Shown piece by piece: positions 42,939 through 51,430 of a stretch of 64,000 nt of DNA. How positions within the stretch are numbered: the stretch's first letter is position 1; every line of letters begins with the position of its first letter. Below the pieces are notes generated by a model. The model worked only from the letters and a program-made list of their open reading frames with translations, made no database searches and was not told where the DNA came from. The position numbers were made by a program, and so were the translations under genes. The DNA comes from Riemerella anatipestifer_E (GTDB taxonomy: Bacteria > Bacteroidota > Bacteroidia > Flavobacteriales > Weeksellaceae), in assembly GCF_009932355.1 (NCBI RefSeq), contig NZ_LEKU01000014.1, positions 1-64,000 on the forward strand. Direction: 5' to 3'.

Positions 42939-43145
42939 TTACATTTTACTATTTCTCAACAAAAAAGTAGTCTAACCACAAAAAAACTACTTCTAGCAGA
43001 AAAATATAATTACAACTAAAAAAAACTTGCTTTTATTATGAAATCCATGATTCACTCAATCCAACAAGTTTCCAAATATTTTCAATTTTAATAAAAGCCA
43101 ATACCTGATAAATAATCCGATTGATTATTATACATAATACTATTT

Positions 43146-43679
43146 ATGCGACATTTTGTTAAATCCCTTAATCAACAATATATAAGGAAAATAAAAATTA
43201 AGATGCTAAAAAATAAAAGAAATCTTTATTCAATAATTACGCTGATATTTCTCTTTCAATTATTTATATTCTCGGATAATTTAATGCCATTTTCTTGGGG
43301 TAAATTAAAAGTTGAAGGTTTGGCTTGCACTTGTCCTGATTTAACTGTTAAAACAGGAAAAATATATTTGAGAACAATAACACCAGATAGTCTAAAGAGA
43401 TTTAATATTGATTATTCAGAAATATATTTGACTGAAAATTCTTTTAAAAAATTCCCAAAGAACTTTAATCCTTCTTATATCTTTGATCCAAACTTTATAG
43501 AAGGGAAAGTTGTTGGAAAAAGAAATATTGAAGGCGAAAAGCATTGGAATTTAGTTTTTGATGTAAGTAATTGGCAAATTTTAAACCCCTTGAAAGATAT
43601 TCTAATTAAATTTTTATTCTTTTTGCAAATAATAATTTTTATAATATACTACTTGAAAAATGAGAAAAACATCACATAA
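43146..43679 (+). CDS. Hypothetical membrane protein, cassette-like, 177 aa
   Basis: Two helices (about residues 29-47 and 150-168) enclose an extracytoplasmic domain with GLACTCPDLTVKTGKIYL and ITPDSLKRFNIDYSEIYLTE. The CTC pair and the TPDSL motif recur in other flavobacterial hypothetical proteins I recall. The Met at residue 20 is an equally good start. It is an isolated gene in a low-coding pocket, and its stop is followed by sequence with an attC-like look, so it may be a single inserted cassette. Confidence 0.7.
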   Translation: MRHFVKSLNQQYIRKIKIKMLKNKRNLYSIITLIFLFQLFIFSDNLMPFSWGKLKVEGLACTCPDLTVKTGKIYLRTITPDSLKRFNIDYSEIYLTENSFKKFPKNFNPSYIFDPNFIEGKVVGKRNIEGEKHWNLVFDVSNWQILNPLKDILIKFLFFLQIIIFIIYYLKNEKNIT

Positions 43680-43926
43680 CATGGGGGTTGCAAGATGCGG
43701 AATTGAAGTGATCTCAGAAAATTTCTAGAAAATACCCGCTTTTAGTTCTCTCGCAATTTAGGAAATAGAAAACGTTTTTGCTAGAGTTTCGTCATCCTTT
43801 CAACTTTCGATTGCAGTAGACCACACCTTGGAAGACTCCTTTCCATAAAAAATTTATTAATCATATTCACTTTTTTATCACAAAATATTTTATAAAATAT
43901 TGAATAACTGCTAAATATAAATTAAT
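43671..43926 (+). repeat. Cassette-like tail region after the 177-aa gene
   Basis: ACATAACATGGGGGTTGCAAG overlaps the stop codon and has the polarity of an attC left end; CTCTCGCAATTTAGGAAAT about 65 bp later is a weak candidate right arm. No gene is seen in this 247-bp stretch. The match to the array at 7.5-11.4 kb is loose. Confidence 0.3.
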
Positions 43927-44541
43927 TTAATATCCCTCAAGAGGAATCATTTTGGTTTCATCTACAATCTCGTATTTTAAGGCTTTAGCAAGAACAAATA
44001 TTTCGTTAAGGTTGGTCATAAGTTGCTTTTCTCCTTGTTTCTTTAAATCTTCCTGATTAACCCTTTTGTATGCCTCATCTTTAGCATTTTGAGTTATTTT
44101 TTTAATATCCTTCTCATCAAAACGGTCAAAGAAAGAATCATCTAGAGATTGTATTTCTACACTTGGTATAATCCTAACTTGTGGCTGTGGTAACTCCTTT
44201 ATAATTAGTTTCTTATCAGTACTATCTACCTCTATCTTCATTTTAGTTAAATCATAGGACACCTGTGCCATAGTCTTTGTAAAAGTGATAATTTTTTTCT
44301 CAGTAGATGGCAATAGACTGCTCCCTAAAAGCTCAGATTTAATAGTGGTTTTCTGCATACTAGAAAAGTTTTGTTCCATAACCACCATCTTATTCATTTT
44401 AGAAATTTGGTTGTTAATAAGGTAATAATCACTTACGATTTCATCTCCTTTTTTGGTCGTAAAACCCTTCCATGCAAAGAAAATAAGGAGCATTACTAAA
44501 ACGCCCCCTACAAATCCTATAATAACTTTAATATTTTTCAA
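43927..44541 (-). CDS. DUF4230 membrane-anchored protein
   Basis: 204 aa. One N-terminal helix (about residues 6-25), then the DUF4230 domain: SKMNKMVVMEQNFSSMQ, VSYDLTKMKIEVDSTDKKLII and LPQPQVRI, with a conserved helical C-terminus (LMTNLNEIFVLAKALKYEI). Function unknown. It follows the thioredoxin-like lipoprotein gene by 6 bp on the same strand. Confidence 0.85.
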   Translation of the reverse strand: MKNIKVIIGFVGGVLVMLLIFFAWKGFTTKKGDEIVSDYYLINNQISKMNKMVVMEQNFSSMQKTTIKSELLGSSLLPSTEKKIITFTKTMAQVSYDLTKMKIEVDSTDKKLIIKELPQPQVRIIPSVEIQSLDDSFFDRFDEKDIKKITQNAKDEAYKRVNQEDLKKQGEKQLMTNLNEIFVLAKALKYEIVDETKMIPLEGY

Positions 44542-44547
44542 TTTAGG

Positions 44548-45078
44548 TTACTTTTTCTTTACTAAATTATACAAATCTTGTTCCAAAAAGCCTGTAGATG
44601 GTGATTCTACAATACGCCCAATCTCTCTTCCGTAGCGTTCTAAAACAATAGTTGGTACTTTTTTCACATGATAATCTAACTCCTCACTTTCTGGTGATTC
44701 CATGCGTTTAGAAAGTGCTATTATTTTCATTTTAGACAACGGATAATCTATCTCTTTTAATATTTTAATCAGCCTAGGAAACTCTCTATGGCTATCCTCA
44801 CACCAAGAGCCTACAAAAACGGTAAGATTGTATTTATTAAGCTCTTTGCTTTTTTTAAGTAGCGCTATAGTATTTTTATCTGTTTCGTAGTTGGCATACT
44901 CCTCATCATACCATGTTTTAAACGGCTCTTGCTGAAACTGACTAAGCGTTTGCTTTCCTAATAAAACTTTTCCATACTGTTCGGACTCTACTTGACGATT
45001 AACAACTGTTTTCTCAACCACTCCACAAGAAGCCATCCCCAGTGACAATACGGTACTTAGAGCAAGTTTTTTTATCAT
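44548..45078 (-). CDS. Thioredoxin-fold lipoprotein with CxxS motif
   Basis: 176 aa. Lipobox MASC with Cys18; the mature part is thioredoxin-like with TVFVGSWCEDSHREFPRL, where the usual second Cys is Ser (Cys93, Ser96), and a cis-Pro in KKVPTIVLERYGREIG. A CxxS site usually means a monothiol or binding role rather than a dithiol oxidoreductase. It begins a three-gene minus-strand run with the DUF4230 gene; the MazG-like gene lies 10 bp upstream. Confidence 0.85.
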   Translation of the reverse strand: MIKKLALSTVLSLGMASCGVVEKTVVNRQVESEQYGKVLLGKQTLSQFQQEPFKTWYDEEYANYETDKNTIALLKKSKELNKYNLTVFVGSWCEDSHREFPRLIKILKEIDYPLSKMKIIALSKRMESPESEELDYHVKKVPTIVLERYGREIGRIVESPSTGFLEQDLYNLVKKK

Positions 45079-45088
45079 GATATTATTT

Positions 45089-45559
45089 TTATTTTTCTAT
45101 TATTGATTTTAAATCTGCTGGAGAGTAATATTTGTTTTTCAATACTTTATCATCAGAAACTCTGTGTACATTGTATTTTGCTCCTGATTTTTCATAATAA
45201 GCCTCCTCCCCTTTTGTTTCCTTATAGAAAGCTACCGTCTCCTCTGCTTGTTGTTCGTTTTCGCAAGCTTTAGACATATTAGACCTTTGTACTTCGTTAA
45301 ACAATTCTACAAACTTTTCGCCTAACCCAAACTCTAAAACAGCTCCACTTAGCACATACTGCAAGTCGCATAAAGCATCCGCTATCTCTACTATATTTTG
45401 GTCTTCTATTGCCTGTTTTAGCTCATTTAATTCCTCTTGTAAAAGGCTCACCCTTAATTCACATCTTTCCTTAGACGGAATTTGAGGTTGGTCTAATATA
45501 GGCGCATTAAAGGTTCTGTGAAACTCTGCTACTTGATTAAGGCTATCTATTTTTTCCAT
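45089..45559 (-). CDS. All-alpha NTP pyrophosphohydrolase (MazG/PRA-PH-like)
   Basis: 156 aa. Metal-binding signature of the all-alpha NTP-PPase superfamily: LLQEELNELKQA (Glu42, Glu43, Glu46) followed by VEIADALCDLQYVL (Glu58, Asp61, Asp65). It probably hydrolyses a nucleoside triphosphate to its monophosphate and PPi, possibly to clean up non-canonical nucleotides. The length exceeds a minimal MazG domain by about 50 C-terminal residues. Substrate cannot be named from sequence. Confidence 0.88.
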   Translation of the reverse strand: MEKIDSLNQVAEFHRTFNAPILDQPQIPSKERCELRVSLLQEELNELKQAIEDQNIVEIADALCDLQYVLSGAVLEFGLGEKFVELFNEVQRSNMSKACENEQQAEETVAFYKETKGEEAYYEKSGAKYNVHRVSDDKVLKNKYYSPADLKSIIEK

Positions 45560-45583
45560 GTTTAATGTCTTATAAATCTATTA

Positions 45584-46063
45584 TTATAAAAATGATTTAT
45601 CAAAAGAAAACGGCAGTAAATCTCTTATACATTTCGTTTTATAGATTTCGCCAGAAACAGAAGCAAAATAAATTTCTATCGGTTCTTCTTGGAGAGCCTC
45701 ATACTCCAAAATACTCTGTCTACAGGCTCCACACGGAGGAATTGCTATTGATGAAATACTATCTTTTGGTGCACCAATTACAAATAACTTCTTCATTTTA
45801 ACAATTGGATAATTGGCAGATGCCCAATAAATGGTAGTTCTCTCCGCACACAACCCTGACGGGTAAGCTGCATTTTCTTGGTTACTCCCCGTTACAATTT
45901 CCCCATTTTCTAAAAGGATAGCACAGCCTACCAAAAAGTTAGAATAAGGTGCATAAGCCTTTTCTCTAACTGCTTTAGCGGCTTCGTATAGTTTTTTTTC
46001 TGTATCATTTAAAGCCTCTATACTTTCGAAAACTTCAAATGAAATATGAAGTGATTTTTCCAT
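45584..46063 (-). CDS. cdd: Cytidine deaminase
   Basis: Pyrimidine-salvage enzyme of 160 aa. Zinc and catalytic residues: Cys72-Ala73-Glu74 in GLCAERTTI and Cys111/Cys114 in IPPCGACRQ; APYSNFLVGCAIL at the N-terminus is the substrate-binding block. The open frame continues 18 codons upstream with a hydrophobic, non-conserved start; Met at 46063 (or 46069) is used because it fits homologues. Confidence 0.93.
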   Translation of the reverse strand: MEKSLHISFEVFESIEALNDTEKKLYEAAKAVREKAYAPYSNFLVGCAILLENGEIVTGSNQENAAYPSGLCAERTTIYWASANYPIVKMKKLFVIGAPKDSISSIAIPPCGACRQSILEYEALQEEPIEIYFASVSGEIYKTKCIRDLLPFSFDKSFL

Positions 46064-46126
46064 TTTCATTAGGTAAAATAAGAGGGTAAAAGTACGGATT
46101 TTTATTAAAAAAAACAATTAAAACCC

Positions 46127-47464
46127 TTACTCCGCCATATACCAAGTCATTTTTTCTAAATACTCTGGTTTAGGGTTGATAAATTTTATGATTTTTTTAT
46201 CGTTGGGCGTTGTAAGTCTGTAAAAAATAATTTTATCTGCGTGATATTTAAAATAAGGATGTTTCTTTAGCCACTCTTCAGGAGCGTTAGATAAGCTATA
46301 TTTCTTTACTTTAGAGGTATTTAGATTGGCTGTTTCTATTAACTTTTGAGTTAAATCAGGGTCGATATAATAGGTTTCTAGAATTTGCTTTTTGTTAGCA
46401 AACCCACCGAGTAGCCCTCTAAACGAAATATAACTTTTAGCTGCCTTAGGCGTAAACCCAAATTCCACTAACTGCTCATAAGAAATCTCATTAAGGTCCA
46501 CCGAAGCAAAATTAGTCTTTATCTGAGGTTTTGTAGTTTCTACTACCGAAGGTTCCTCATTTTTAATTCTAATATAAGGACTTAATGCTTGGAATTTCTC
46601 ATCAGAAATCACAAAACATTTCTTAACCTCGTCTACTGTTTTAAATCTTCCTTTGAGTATTTTCTGCTTATAGTTTACAATAACGGCAGCTTGTTTCTCC
46701 GAAAAACCCAGCTTTTGCCAGCCTACTAAATCCAAGTCGTTAGGATCAAAAGGTTGATATACAGCACTTTCTTTTTTCTCTCCAATTTCGTTGGTTGTAC
46801 TAAGATTTACTTTATTTGGCAAAAGAACATACGGTGCTATAATAGCATAATTTTCAGGACTTAAGGTATAGCAGTCTCTTAATTTTTCTTTGCTAATGAA
46901 ACTTCCACCCAAATAATTTTTATATTTGATAAAAGATTGAGCCTGTTTTTCAGAAAAGCCGAGCTTCATCCAATCCGAAACAGAGTATAAATCTGGATTA
47001 AAAGGCTTATTTACAGTAATTTTAGACTTATAAAACGATTGACGAGATGAGCTCTCATAAGACTTAGCCACTTTATCAGGAAGCATTATAAATTCTGACA
47101 ATTCGCTAAATTTCTCTGCCGAGATTACATAGCATTTAGACAATTCTTCTTTAGACGAAAAAGAACCTCCCAACAAATCTTTATACTTTAGGATTGTTTC
47201 AGATTGTCGTTCAGAAAACCCTAAATTTTGCCAATCTTGTAAACTTAGCTGATTAGGATTAAATGGGGTAAGATTTAATTTTTCTCTATTTTGGTGTTCT
47301 ACCGAGGTGGTAAAAGTTAGCTCAGGTAATGGTTGCTCTTCTTTTTGTTTTTTATAAAAGTAAAAAAATATCTGAATTCCTAAAAGCAACACCGCTATAA
47401 CAGACCACCCTAACACTTGCTTTTTTATCATACTGAACTCCAGTCTAGAGAATGGCTTTTTCAT
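46127..47464 (-). CDS. Helix-hairpin-helix repeat protein (ComEA-like), four repeats
   Basis: 445 aa. A single N-terminal helix (about residues 17-36) and four HhH units (about 68-127, 155-214, 239-298 and 322-377), each of the form 'FNPN..L..WQ.LGFSE.Q...I..YK..LGG.F.SKEEL..CY.IS'. ComEA-type HhH domains bind double-stranded DNA for uptake in competent bacteria, but this protein has many more copies than ComEA (one or two). It is probably anchored in the inner membrane facing the periplasm. Function inferred from repeats only. Confidence 0.85.
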   Translation of the reverse strand: MKKPFSRLEFSMIKKQVLGWSVIAVLLLGIQIFFYFYKKQKEEQPLPELTFTTSVEHQNREKLNLTPFNPNQLSLQDWQNLGFSERQSETILKYKDLLGGSFSSKEELSKCYVISAEKFSELSEFIMLPDKVAKSYESSSRQSFYKSKITVNKPFNPDLYSVSDWMKLGFSEKQAQSFIKYKNYLGGSFISKEKLRDCYTLSPENYAIIAPYVLLPNKVNLSTTNEIGEKKESAVYQPFDPNDLDLVGWQKLGFSEKQAAVIVNYKQKILKGRFKTVDEVKKCFVISDEKFQALSPYIRIKNEEPSVVETTKPQIKTNFASVDLNEISYEQLVEFGFTPKAAKSYISFRGLLGGFANKKQILETYYIDPDLTQKLIETANLNTSKVKKYSLSNAPEEWLKKHPYFKYHADKIIFYRLTTPNDKKIIKFINPKPEYLEKMTWYMAE

Positions 47465-47552
47465 AGCATTTAATTTTAGTTAGATGCTACCAAATTAAAT
47501 AAAATTATGGAATTGAAAAATAGTTTCTAAATAAATCTTTAAACTCTTTAGA

Positions 47553-48107
47553 TTAGTACTTTTTTAGACTTAACTGCATAAAAATTTGCCAAATCAGCAC
47601 AATAATTATTTCAGGAATAATGATGTAAAAACTTAAGTCATAAAATTCTTTATGATACATAAACTTAAAAAAGAAATAACTTACTAAAGGAAAAAGAAAA
47701 GTTAAAAGAATCAACCAGATAAAGTATTTCTTAATATCAATCTTACTACCAAAAATTTTATTGTGATTTACAATAGTCAAAATACCACCCAATAATGAAA
47801 CACCACAAACAGAAAACCAAAAAGAAAGCTGAAGCTCTGAGCTTCTAATAGAAAAGAATTTAGTAAAAAACGATACTATGACGAATCCTAAAATCCATTC
47901 AGAGATTATATACCAAATACTTTCTTTATTCAATAATTTGGTTTTGGGAGAAGTTATAATGGCAAAATTTAAACATGATAACGATAAGAGAGCATTGAAA
48001 AAGATTACCGAAATTTTTATTGAAAAACATAATTTATAAACATAACAAAACAACATCAGATTTGAAATAATCAAATAGAATATATCTAAAAATTTACGAT
48101 TATTCAT
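47553..48107 (-). CDS. Hypothetical polytopic membrane protein, 184 aa
   Basis: About six transmembrane helices (roughly residues 7-27, 29-52, 64-86, 92-112, 129-150 and 156-178) with no charged active-site motif. Followed by the HhH gene on the same strand, 88 bp away, and preceded by a MerR gene. It is visibly more AT-rich in codon choice than its neighbours. No family recognised. Confidence 0.7.
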   Translation of the reverse strand: MNNRKFLDIFYLIISNLMLFCYVYKLCFSIKISVIFFNALLSLSCLNFAIITSPKTKLLNKESIWYIISEWILGFVIVSFFTKFFSIRSSELQLSFWFSVCGVSLLGGILTIVNHNKIFGSKIDIKKYFIWLILLTFLFPLVSYFFFKFMYHKEFYDLSFYIIIPEIIIVLIWQIFMQLSLKKY

Positions 48108-48129
48108 TTTTATCAGATGTTAGCCTCAT

Positions 48130-48468
48130 TTACTCCTTATCCACCAAAGCGTCTTTAAGTTTGGTAAGTTCTGATTTTATAAACTCTAATCGGTCTATTA
48201 TTTCTACCGTTTCGCTTACTTTTTCGTTAGTAGCCAATGCCACTCTAGCACCGTCTAAGGTGTAGCCTTTTTCCTTTACTAAGTGATAAATCATCTTTAG
48301 GTTATCAATATCCTTTGGCGTGAAATATCGGTTACCCTTCTTATTTTTTTTAGGCTTTATTACAGGAAATTCTTTTTCCCAATACCTTATGAGTGATGTA
48401 TTTACATCAAAAGCCTTGGCAACTTCGCCTATGGAATAATATAGTTTTTCTGGAAGATTAAGTTTCAT
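48130..48468 (-). CDS. MerR-family transcriptional regulator
   Basis: 112 aa. Winged HTH (about 8-75): YYSIGEVAKAFDVNTSLIRYWEKEFPVI, RYFTPKDIDNLKMIYHLVKEKG and TLDGARVAL, followed by a short coiled-coil (EIIDRLEFIKSELTKLKDALV) for dimerisation. The short C-terminus has no metal- or drug-binding extension. Target unknown; the adjacent membrane protein is a candidate. Confidence 0.9.
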   Translation of the reverse strand: MKLNLPEKLYYSIGEVAKAFDVNTSLIRYWEKEFPVIKPKKNKKGNRYFTPKDIDNLKMIYHLVKEKGYTLDGARVALATNEKVSETVEIIDRLEFIKSELTKLKDALVDKE

Positions 48469-48506
48469 GTTTATACCAAATTAGAACCACAATTACAGTG
48501 GTAAAG

Positions 48507-48514
48507 CAAAAATA
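48507..48514 (-). promoter_or_regulatory. -7 element of the MerR gene
   Basis: Reverse strand TATTTTTG, 38 bp before the start codon; no clear -33 element. Confidence 0.4.
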
Positions 48515-48524
48515 CAAATAATCT

Positions 48525-49502
48525 CTAAACCTTAGTCTGGTTGAACAAAAAATATTTGAATATTAGCCACTTGGACTGATAATATTTGCTAAGTTGATTT
48601 TTATCTCTCCTACGACAAGTTCCGTACGCTTGAGCATAGAAACCAAAATGCCCCCTTACCACTGCCCAAAGATGAGGAAAACCGTTTTTAACCCCAAAAT
48701 AAAGTCCTGCCACACCATCTAAACACAACCGAACGAAAATAATCCACAACAGATAGACAGGTAGATTTTTAAGCAACATAGAAAGATTATTCCTTATATT
48801 AAGATAAGTCTTATAAGGGCTTTGTTTATTAAGAGTACCACCTCCCACATGATACACTCTAGAAAGCCCAGTATAGTAAACTTTCTTTCCTAAATTCCTC
48901 AATCTCCAACAAAGGTCTATCTCTTCTTGATGGGCAAAAAAACGCTCGTCAAAACCACCGATGCCGAAAAAATCTTCACTTCTAATAAATAAACAGCACC
49001 CCGAAGCCCAATGTATCTCGCATATATCATCATATTGCCCTTCATCTTTCTCCAAGGCATCAAAAACTCGACCTCTACAGTATGGATAACCTAGGTTGTC
49101 TATCATTCCGCCACCTGCACCTGCAAATTCAAAATACTTTTCGTTATTAAAATCTAATATTTTAGGCTGTACCGCCACGATATTCTCATCTGATTTGAAC
49201 AAATCTAAAACAGGCTCTAACCAACCAGAACTTACCTCTACATCAGAATTTAACAAGCAAAAAACATCTGCCTTTACAGCTTGTAAACCTTCGTTATATC
49301 CACCTGCAAAGCCGTTATTTTTTAAGTTTTTAACCACTTTAACCTCTGGAAAGTTTTGCTCTAAAAAAACAACAGAATCATCTGTAGAAGCATTATCTAT
49401 CACCCAAATATCTACTCCTTGGGAATGTTTAATTACATTAGGCAAAAATCTTTTAAGCCAATGCTTTCCGTTCCAATTAAGTATTGCTATTGCTAATTTC
49501 AT
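48525..49502 (-). CDS. Family 2 glycosyltransferase
   Basis: 325 aa from the preferred start. MKLAIAILNWNGKHWLKRFL, VIDNASTDDSVVFL, GFAGGYNEGLQAVKADVFCLLNSDVEVSSGW (DxD-like Asn-Ser-Asp) and GFDERFFAHQEEIDLCWRLR define a rhamnosyltransferase-like GT2. One C-terminal hydrophobic segment (about 265-285). The frame extends 11 codons upstream, overlapping the acyltransferase stop; Met at 49502 opens the conserved fold. Adjacent (8 bp) to an LpxL homologue, so a role in lipopolysaccharide is likely. Confidence 0.9.
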   Translation of the reverse strand: MKLAIAILNWNGKHWLKRFLPNVIKHSQGVDIWVIDNASTDDSVVFLEQNFPEVKVVKNLKNNGFAGGYNEGLQAVKADVFCLLNSDVEVSSGWLEPVLDLFKSDENIVAVQPKILDFNNEKYFEFAGAGGGMIDNLGYPYCRGRVFDALEKDEGQYDDICEIHWASGCCLFIRSEDFFGIGGFDERFFAHQEEIDLCWRLRNLGKKVYYTGLSRVYHVGGGTLNKQSPYKTYLNIRNNLSMLLKNLPVYLLWIIFVRLCLDGVAGLYFGVKNGFPHLWAVVRGHFGFYAQAYGTCRRRDKNQLSKYYQSKWLIFKYFLFNQTKV

Positions 49503-49509
49503 AATTTTA

Positions 49510-50391
49510 TTATTTAGCAAAAGTTTTAATGGCATCTTGATACTTCCATCGCCTATGACTCCAAAGCCAATTGTCTGGTCGTTTTTTAATAGTGGTTTCT
49601 AGCATTTTATGAAATTTATTAACCACTTCGTACGGCTGAAATCGTTCTCCATCGGGGTAAATTCTGTAATAATTAACTTGATAAAACCCTCGTTTAACCT
49701 TCTTCATTTCGCAATAAATAAAGATTAAATCCATTTTGGTAGAAAGTTTATCATACCCAATAAAGGCAGGTGTTTTTTGATTTAAAAATTCTAAACCATA
49801 ATCTACATCCACCACATACGGCGACTGGTCTGCCACAAACATATACACCGAATTACCATCGTTAGGCTGCTTTAATATATGCCTTATCACTTGCTTAGCC
49901 TCTAATGCTGTATTACCAAAACGACCTCTAATGAGTTTAACTTTTTCTTCCCAAAAAGCACTCTGCATTTTTCTATATACAGGAAAGCAGTATTTTTGTG
50001 GAACTACTTCTGCAAGGGCATTAAACCATTCCCAATTAAAGATGTGTCCGGAAAGCATTATAATATTTTTCTGCTCTTCTAACGCCTCCGAAAACAAATG
50101 TTGATTGATATGCTGAACTCGTACTCTTAGCTCGTTATTAGATACAATAAAGGTTTTTAATGTTTCTACAATATAGTCTGCAAAGTTTTGATAAAACTTT
50201 TTACAAATTGTATTGATTTCCGTTTCGGACTTCTCAGGGAAAGATTTTCTTAAATTCTCCAAGACTACTTTTTTTCGGTAACCTACTACATAATAGCTTA
50301 GTACAAAAATAAGGTCGGAGAAAATATAAAGCACCCTTAAAGGCAGTTTAGAGATGATATAAACGGTTCTAAAAAGGATATTATTTAGCAT
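49510..50391 (-). CDS. Lipid A biosynthesis acyltransferase (LpxL/HtrB family)
   Basis: 293 aa. An N-terminal membrane helix (about 20-37), then the lysophospholipid acyltransferase motif H(x4)E: His116...Glu121 in LSGHIFNWEW, and the PVYRKMQ / YMFVADQSP blocks. It would add a secondary acyl chain to lipid A at the inner membrane. The pairing with a GT2 gene 8 bp downstream suggests an LPS operon. Confidence 0.9.
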   Translation of the reverse strand: MLNNILFRTVYIISKLPLRVLYIFSDLIFVLSYYVVGYRKKVVLENLRKSFPEKSETEINTICKKFYQNFADYIVETLKTFIVSNNELRVRVQHINQHLFSEALEEQKNIIMLSGHIFNWEWFNALAEVVPQKYCFPVYRKMQSAFWEEKVKLIRGRFGNTALEAKQVIRHILKQPNDGNSVYMFVADQSPYVVDVDYGLEFLNQKTPAFIGYDKLSTKMDLIFIYCEMKKVKRGFYQVNYYRIYPDGERFQPYEVVNKFHKMLETTIKKRPDNWLWSHRRWKYQDAIKTFAK

Positions 50392-50410
50392 TGATTTTTC
50401 TTAACGACTG

Positions 50411-50418
50411 CAAATTTA
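50411..50418 (-). promoter_or_regulatory. -7 element of the LpxL-family gene
   Basis: Reverse strand TAAATTTG, 20 bp before the start codon. Confidence 0.45.
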
Positions 50419-50455
50419 CAAATTACAAAACAGATGAGATGTCAGAATTATTCTT

Positions 50456-50463
50456 TATTTTTG
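50456..50463 (+). promoter_or_regulatory. -7 element of the thioredoxin lipoprotein gene
   Basis: TATTTTTG, 27 bp before the start codon at 50490. It is divergent from the acyltransferase element 40 bp away. Confidence 0.5.
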
Positions 50464-50489
50464 GGATTTAAACTTAAAATCAAAAAATT

Positions 50490-51041
50490 ATGAAATACCG
50501 CTATTTAACCATAGGATTGATGAGTGCTACACTCGCTATTTTATCTTGCAACAAAAATGCAGAGAACTCAACTAGCAATACCAGTGATAGTACAGAAATT
50601 AAACAAAAACTAGCCGAGCAAGAAAAGGACAAGCTAGAAAAGCCCTACCACCCAGAAGATAACGCCGAGGAGAAGATTGCTGCCTTAATTTCTCAAGCTC
50701 AAAAAGAGAATAAAAACATCATTCTACAGGCAGGTGGCAACTGGTGCATTTGGTGTCTTAGATTTAATGATTACATCAACAAAACGCCTGAAATAAAAGA
50801 AATTATAGACCAAAACTACCTCTACTATCATTTGAATTATTCAAAAGAAAACGAAAACAAAGCTCTATTTGAAAAATATGGCAACCCTGGTGAGAAATAT
50901 GGTTATCCTGTATTTATTGTTTTAGACCAAACAGGCAAGGTAATCCATATACAAGACAGTGCTGTATTAGAAGAGAACAAAGGCTACAGTCTAGATAAAG
51001 TAAAGGCATTCTTCAACGAATGGAAGCCTAAAAATCTCTAA
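50490..51041 (+). CDS. Thioredoxin-fold lipoprotein with CxxC motif
   Basis: 183 aa. Lipobox ILSC (Cys20), a Ser/Thr/Glu-rich linker to about residue 60, then a thioredoxin domain with AGGNWCIWCLRFN (Cys86 and Cys89) and YGYPVFIVLDQTGKVIHIQ carrying the cis-Pro. It resembles DUF255/DsbD-gamma-type thioredoxins and probably acts as a periplasmic disulfide reductase. Monocistronic, with a bidirectional terminator downstream. Confidence 0.87.
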   Translation: MKYRYLTIGLMSATLAILSCNKNAENSTSNTSDSTEIKQKLAEQEKDKLEKPYHPEDNAEEKIAALISQAQKENKNIILQAGGNWCIWCLRFNDYINKTPEIKEIIDQNYLYYHLNYSKENENKALFEKYGNPGEKYGYPVFIVLDQTGKVIHIQDSAVLEENKGYSLDKVKAFFNEWKPKNL

Positions 51042-51046
51042 AAACA

Positions 51047-51092
51047 AATTGAGGTTATCCTTAAAAAGATAACCTCAATTATTTATTTTTTC
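51047..51092. terminator. Bidirectional terminator between thioredoxin and arsC-like genes
   Basis: Perfect 13-bp stem AATTGAGGTTATC / GATAACCTCAATT with flanking A- and T-rich runs (ATTTATTTTTT on the plus side). The plus-side T-run overlaps the end of the minus-strand gene. Confidence 0.85.
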
Positions 51093-51430
51093 AAAAAATC
51101 AATGATAAGTTCTGTTGGTCTGCCTATAGTGGCTTTTTTACCTTTAACCACTATTGGGCGTTCTATTAGACGAGGATTATTCAGCATTATTTCTAAATAT
51201 TCGTCCTCTGTATAGCTTTTGTCTCCATAATTTTCTTTAAAGAATGTGTCTTTCTTTCGGATAAGTTCAGACGGCTTCATTTCTAAAGATGAAAGTATTT
51301 CTTCTAAATGTTCTTTAGTTAAAGAATCTTTAAGGAGATCGAACACTTCCACATTCTCATTGGCAGAGTTTAGCAGTTCTAAAGCTCCTCTTGACTTAGA
51401 ACATCTGTTATTATGGTATAATTTTATCAT
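51083..51430 (-). CDS. ArsC-family (arsenate reductase-like) protein
   Basis: 115-aa thioredoxin-fold ArsC protein. YHNNRCSKSRGALELL places catalytic Cys10 as in glutaredoxin-linked arsenate reductases, with RLIERPIVVKGKKATIGRP supplying the conserved Arg positions. No arsenic operon (arsR, arsB) is nearby, so general redox work (as YfgD-type proteins) is also possible. Its start overlaps the hisS stop by 4 bp, indicating coupling to hisS. Confidence 0.87.
   Translation of the reverse strand: MIKLYHNNRCSKSRGALELLNSANENVEVFDLLKDSLTKEHLEEILSSLEMKPSELIRKKDTFFKENYGDKSYTEDEYLEIMLNNPRLIERPIVVKGKKATIGRPTELIIDFLKK

Noticed and set aside
42958..43020. AGTAGT...ACTACT inverted repeat after the XRE gene
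   Set aside because: Six-base stem, A-rich loop and no following T-run on the plus strand; too weak to call a terminator.
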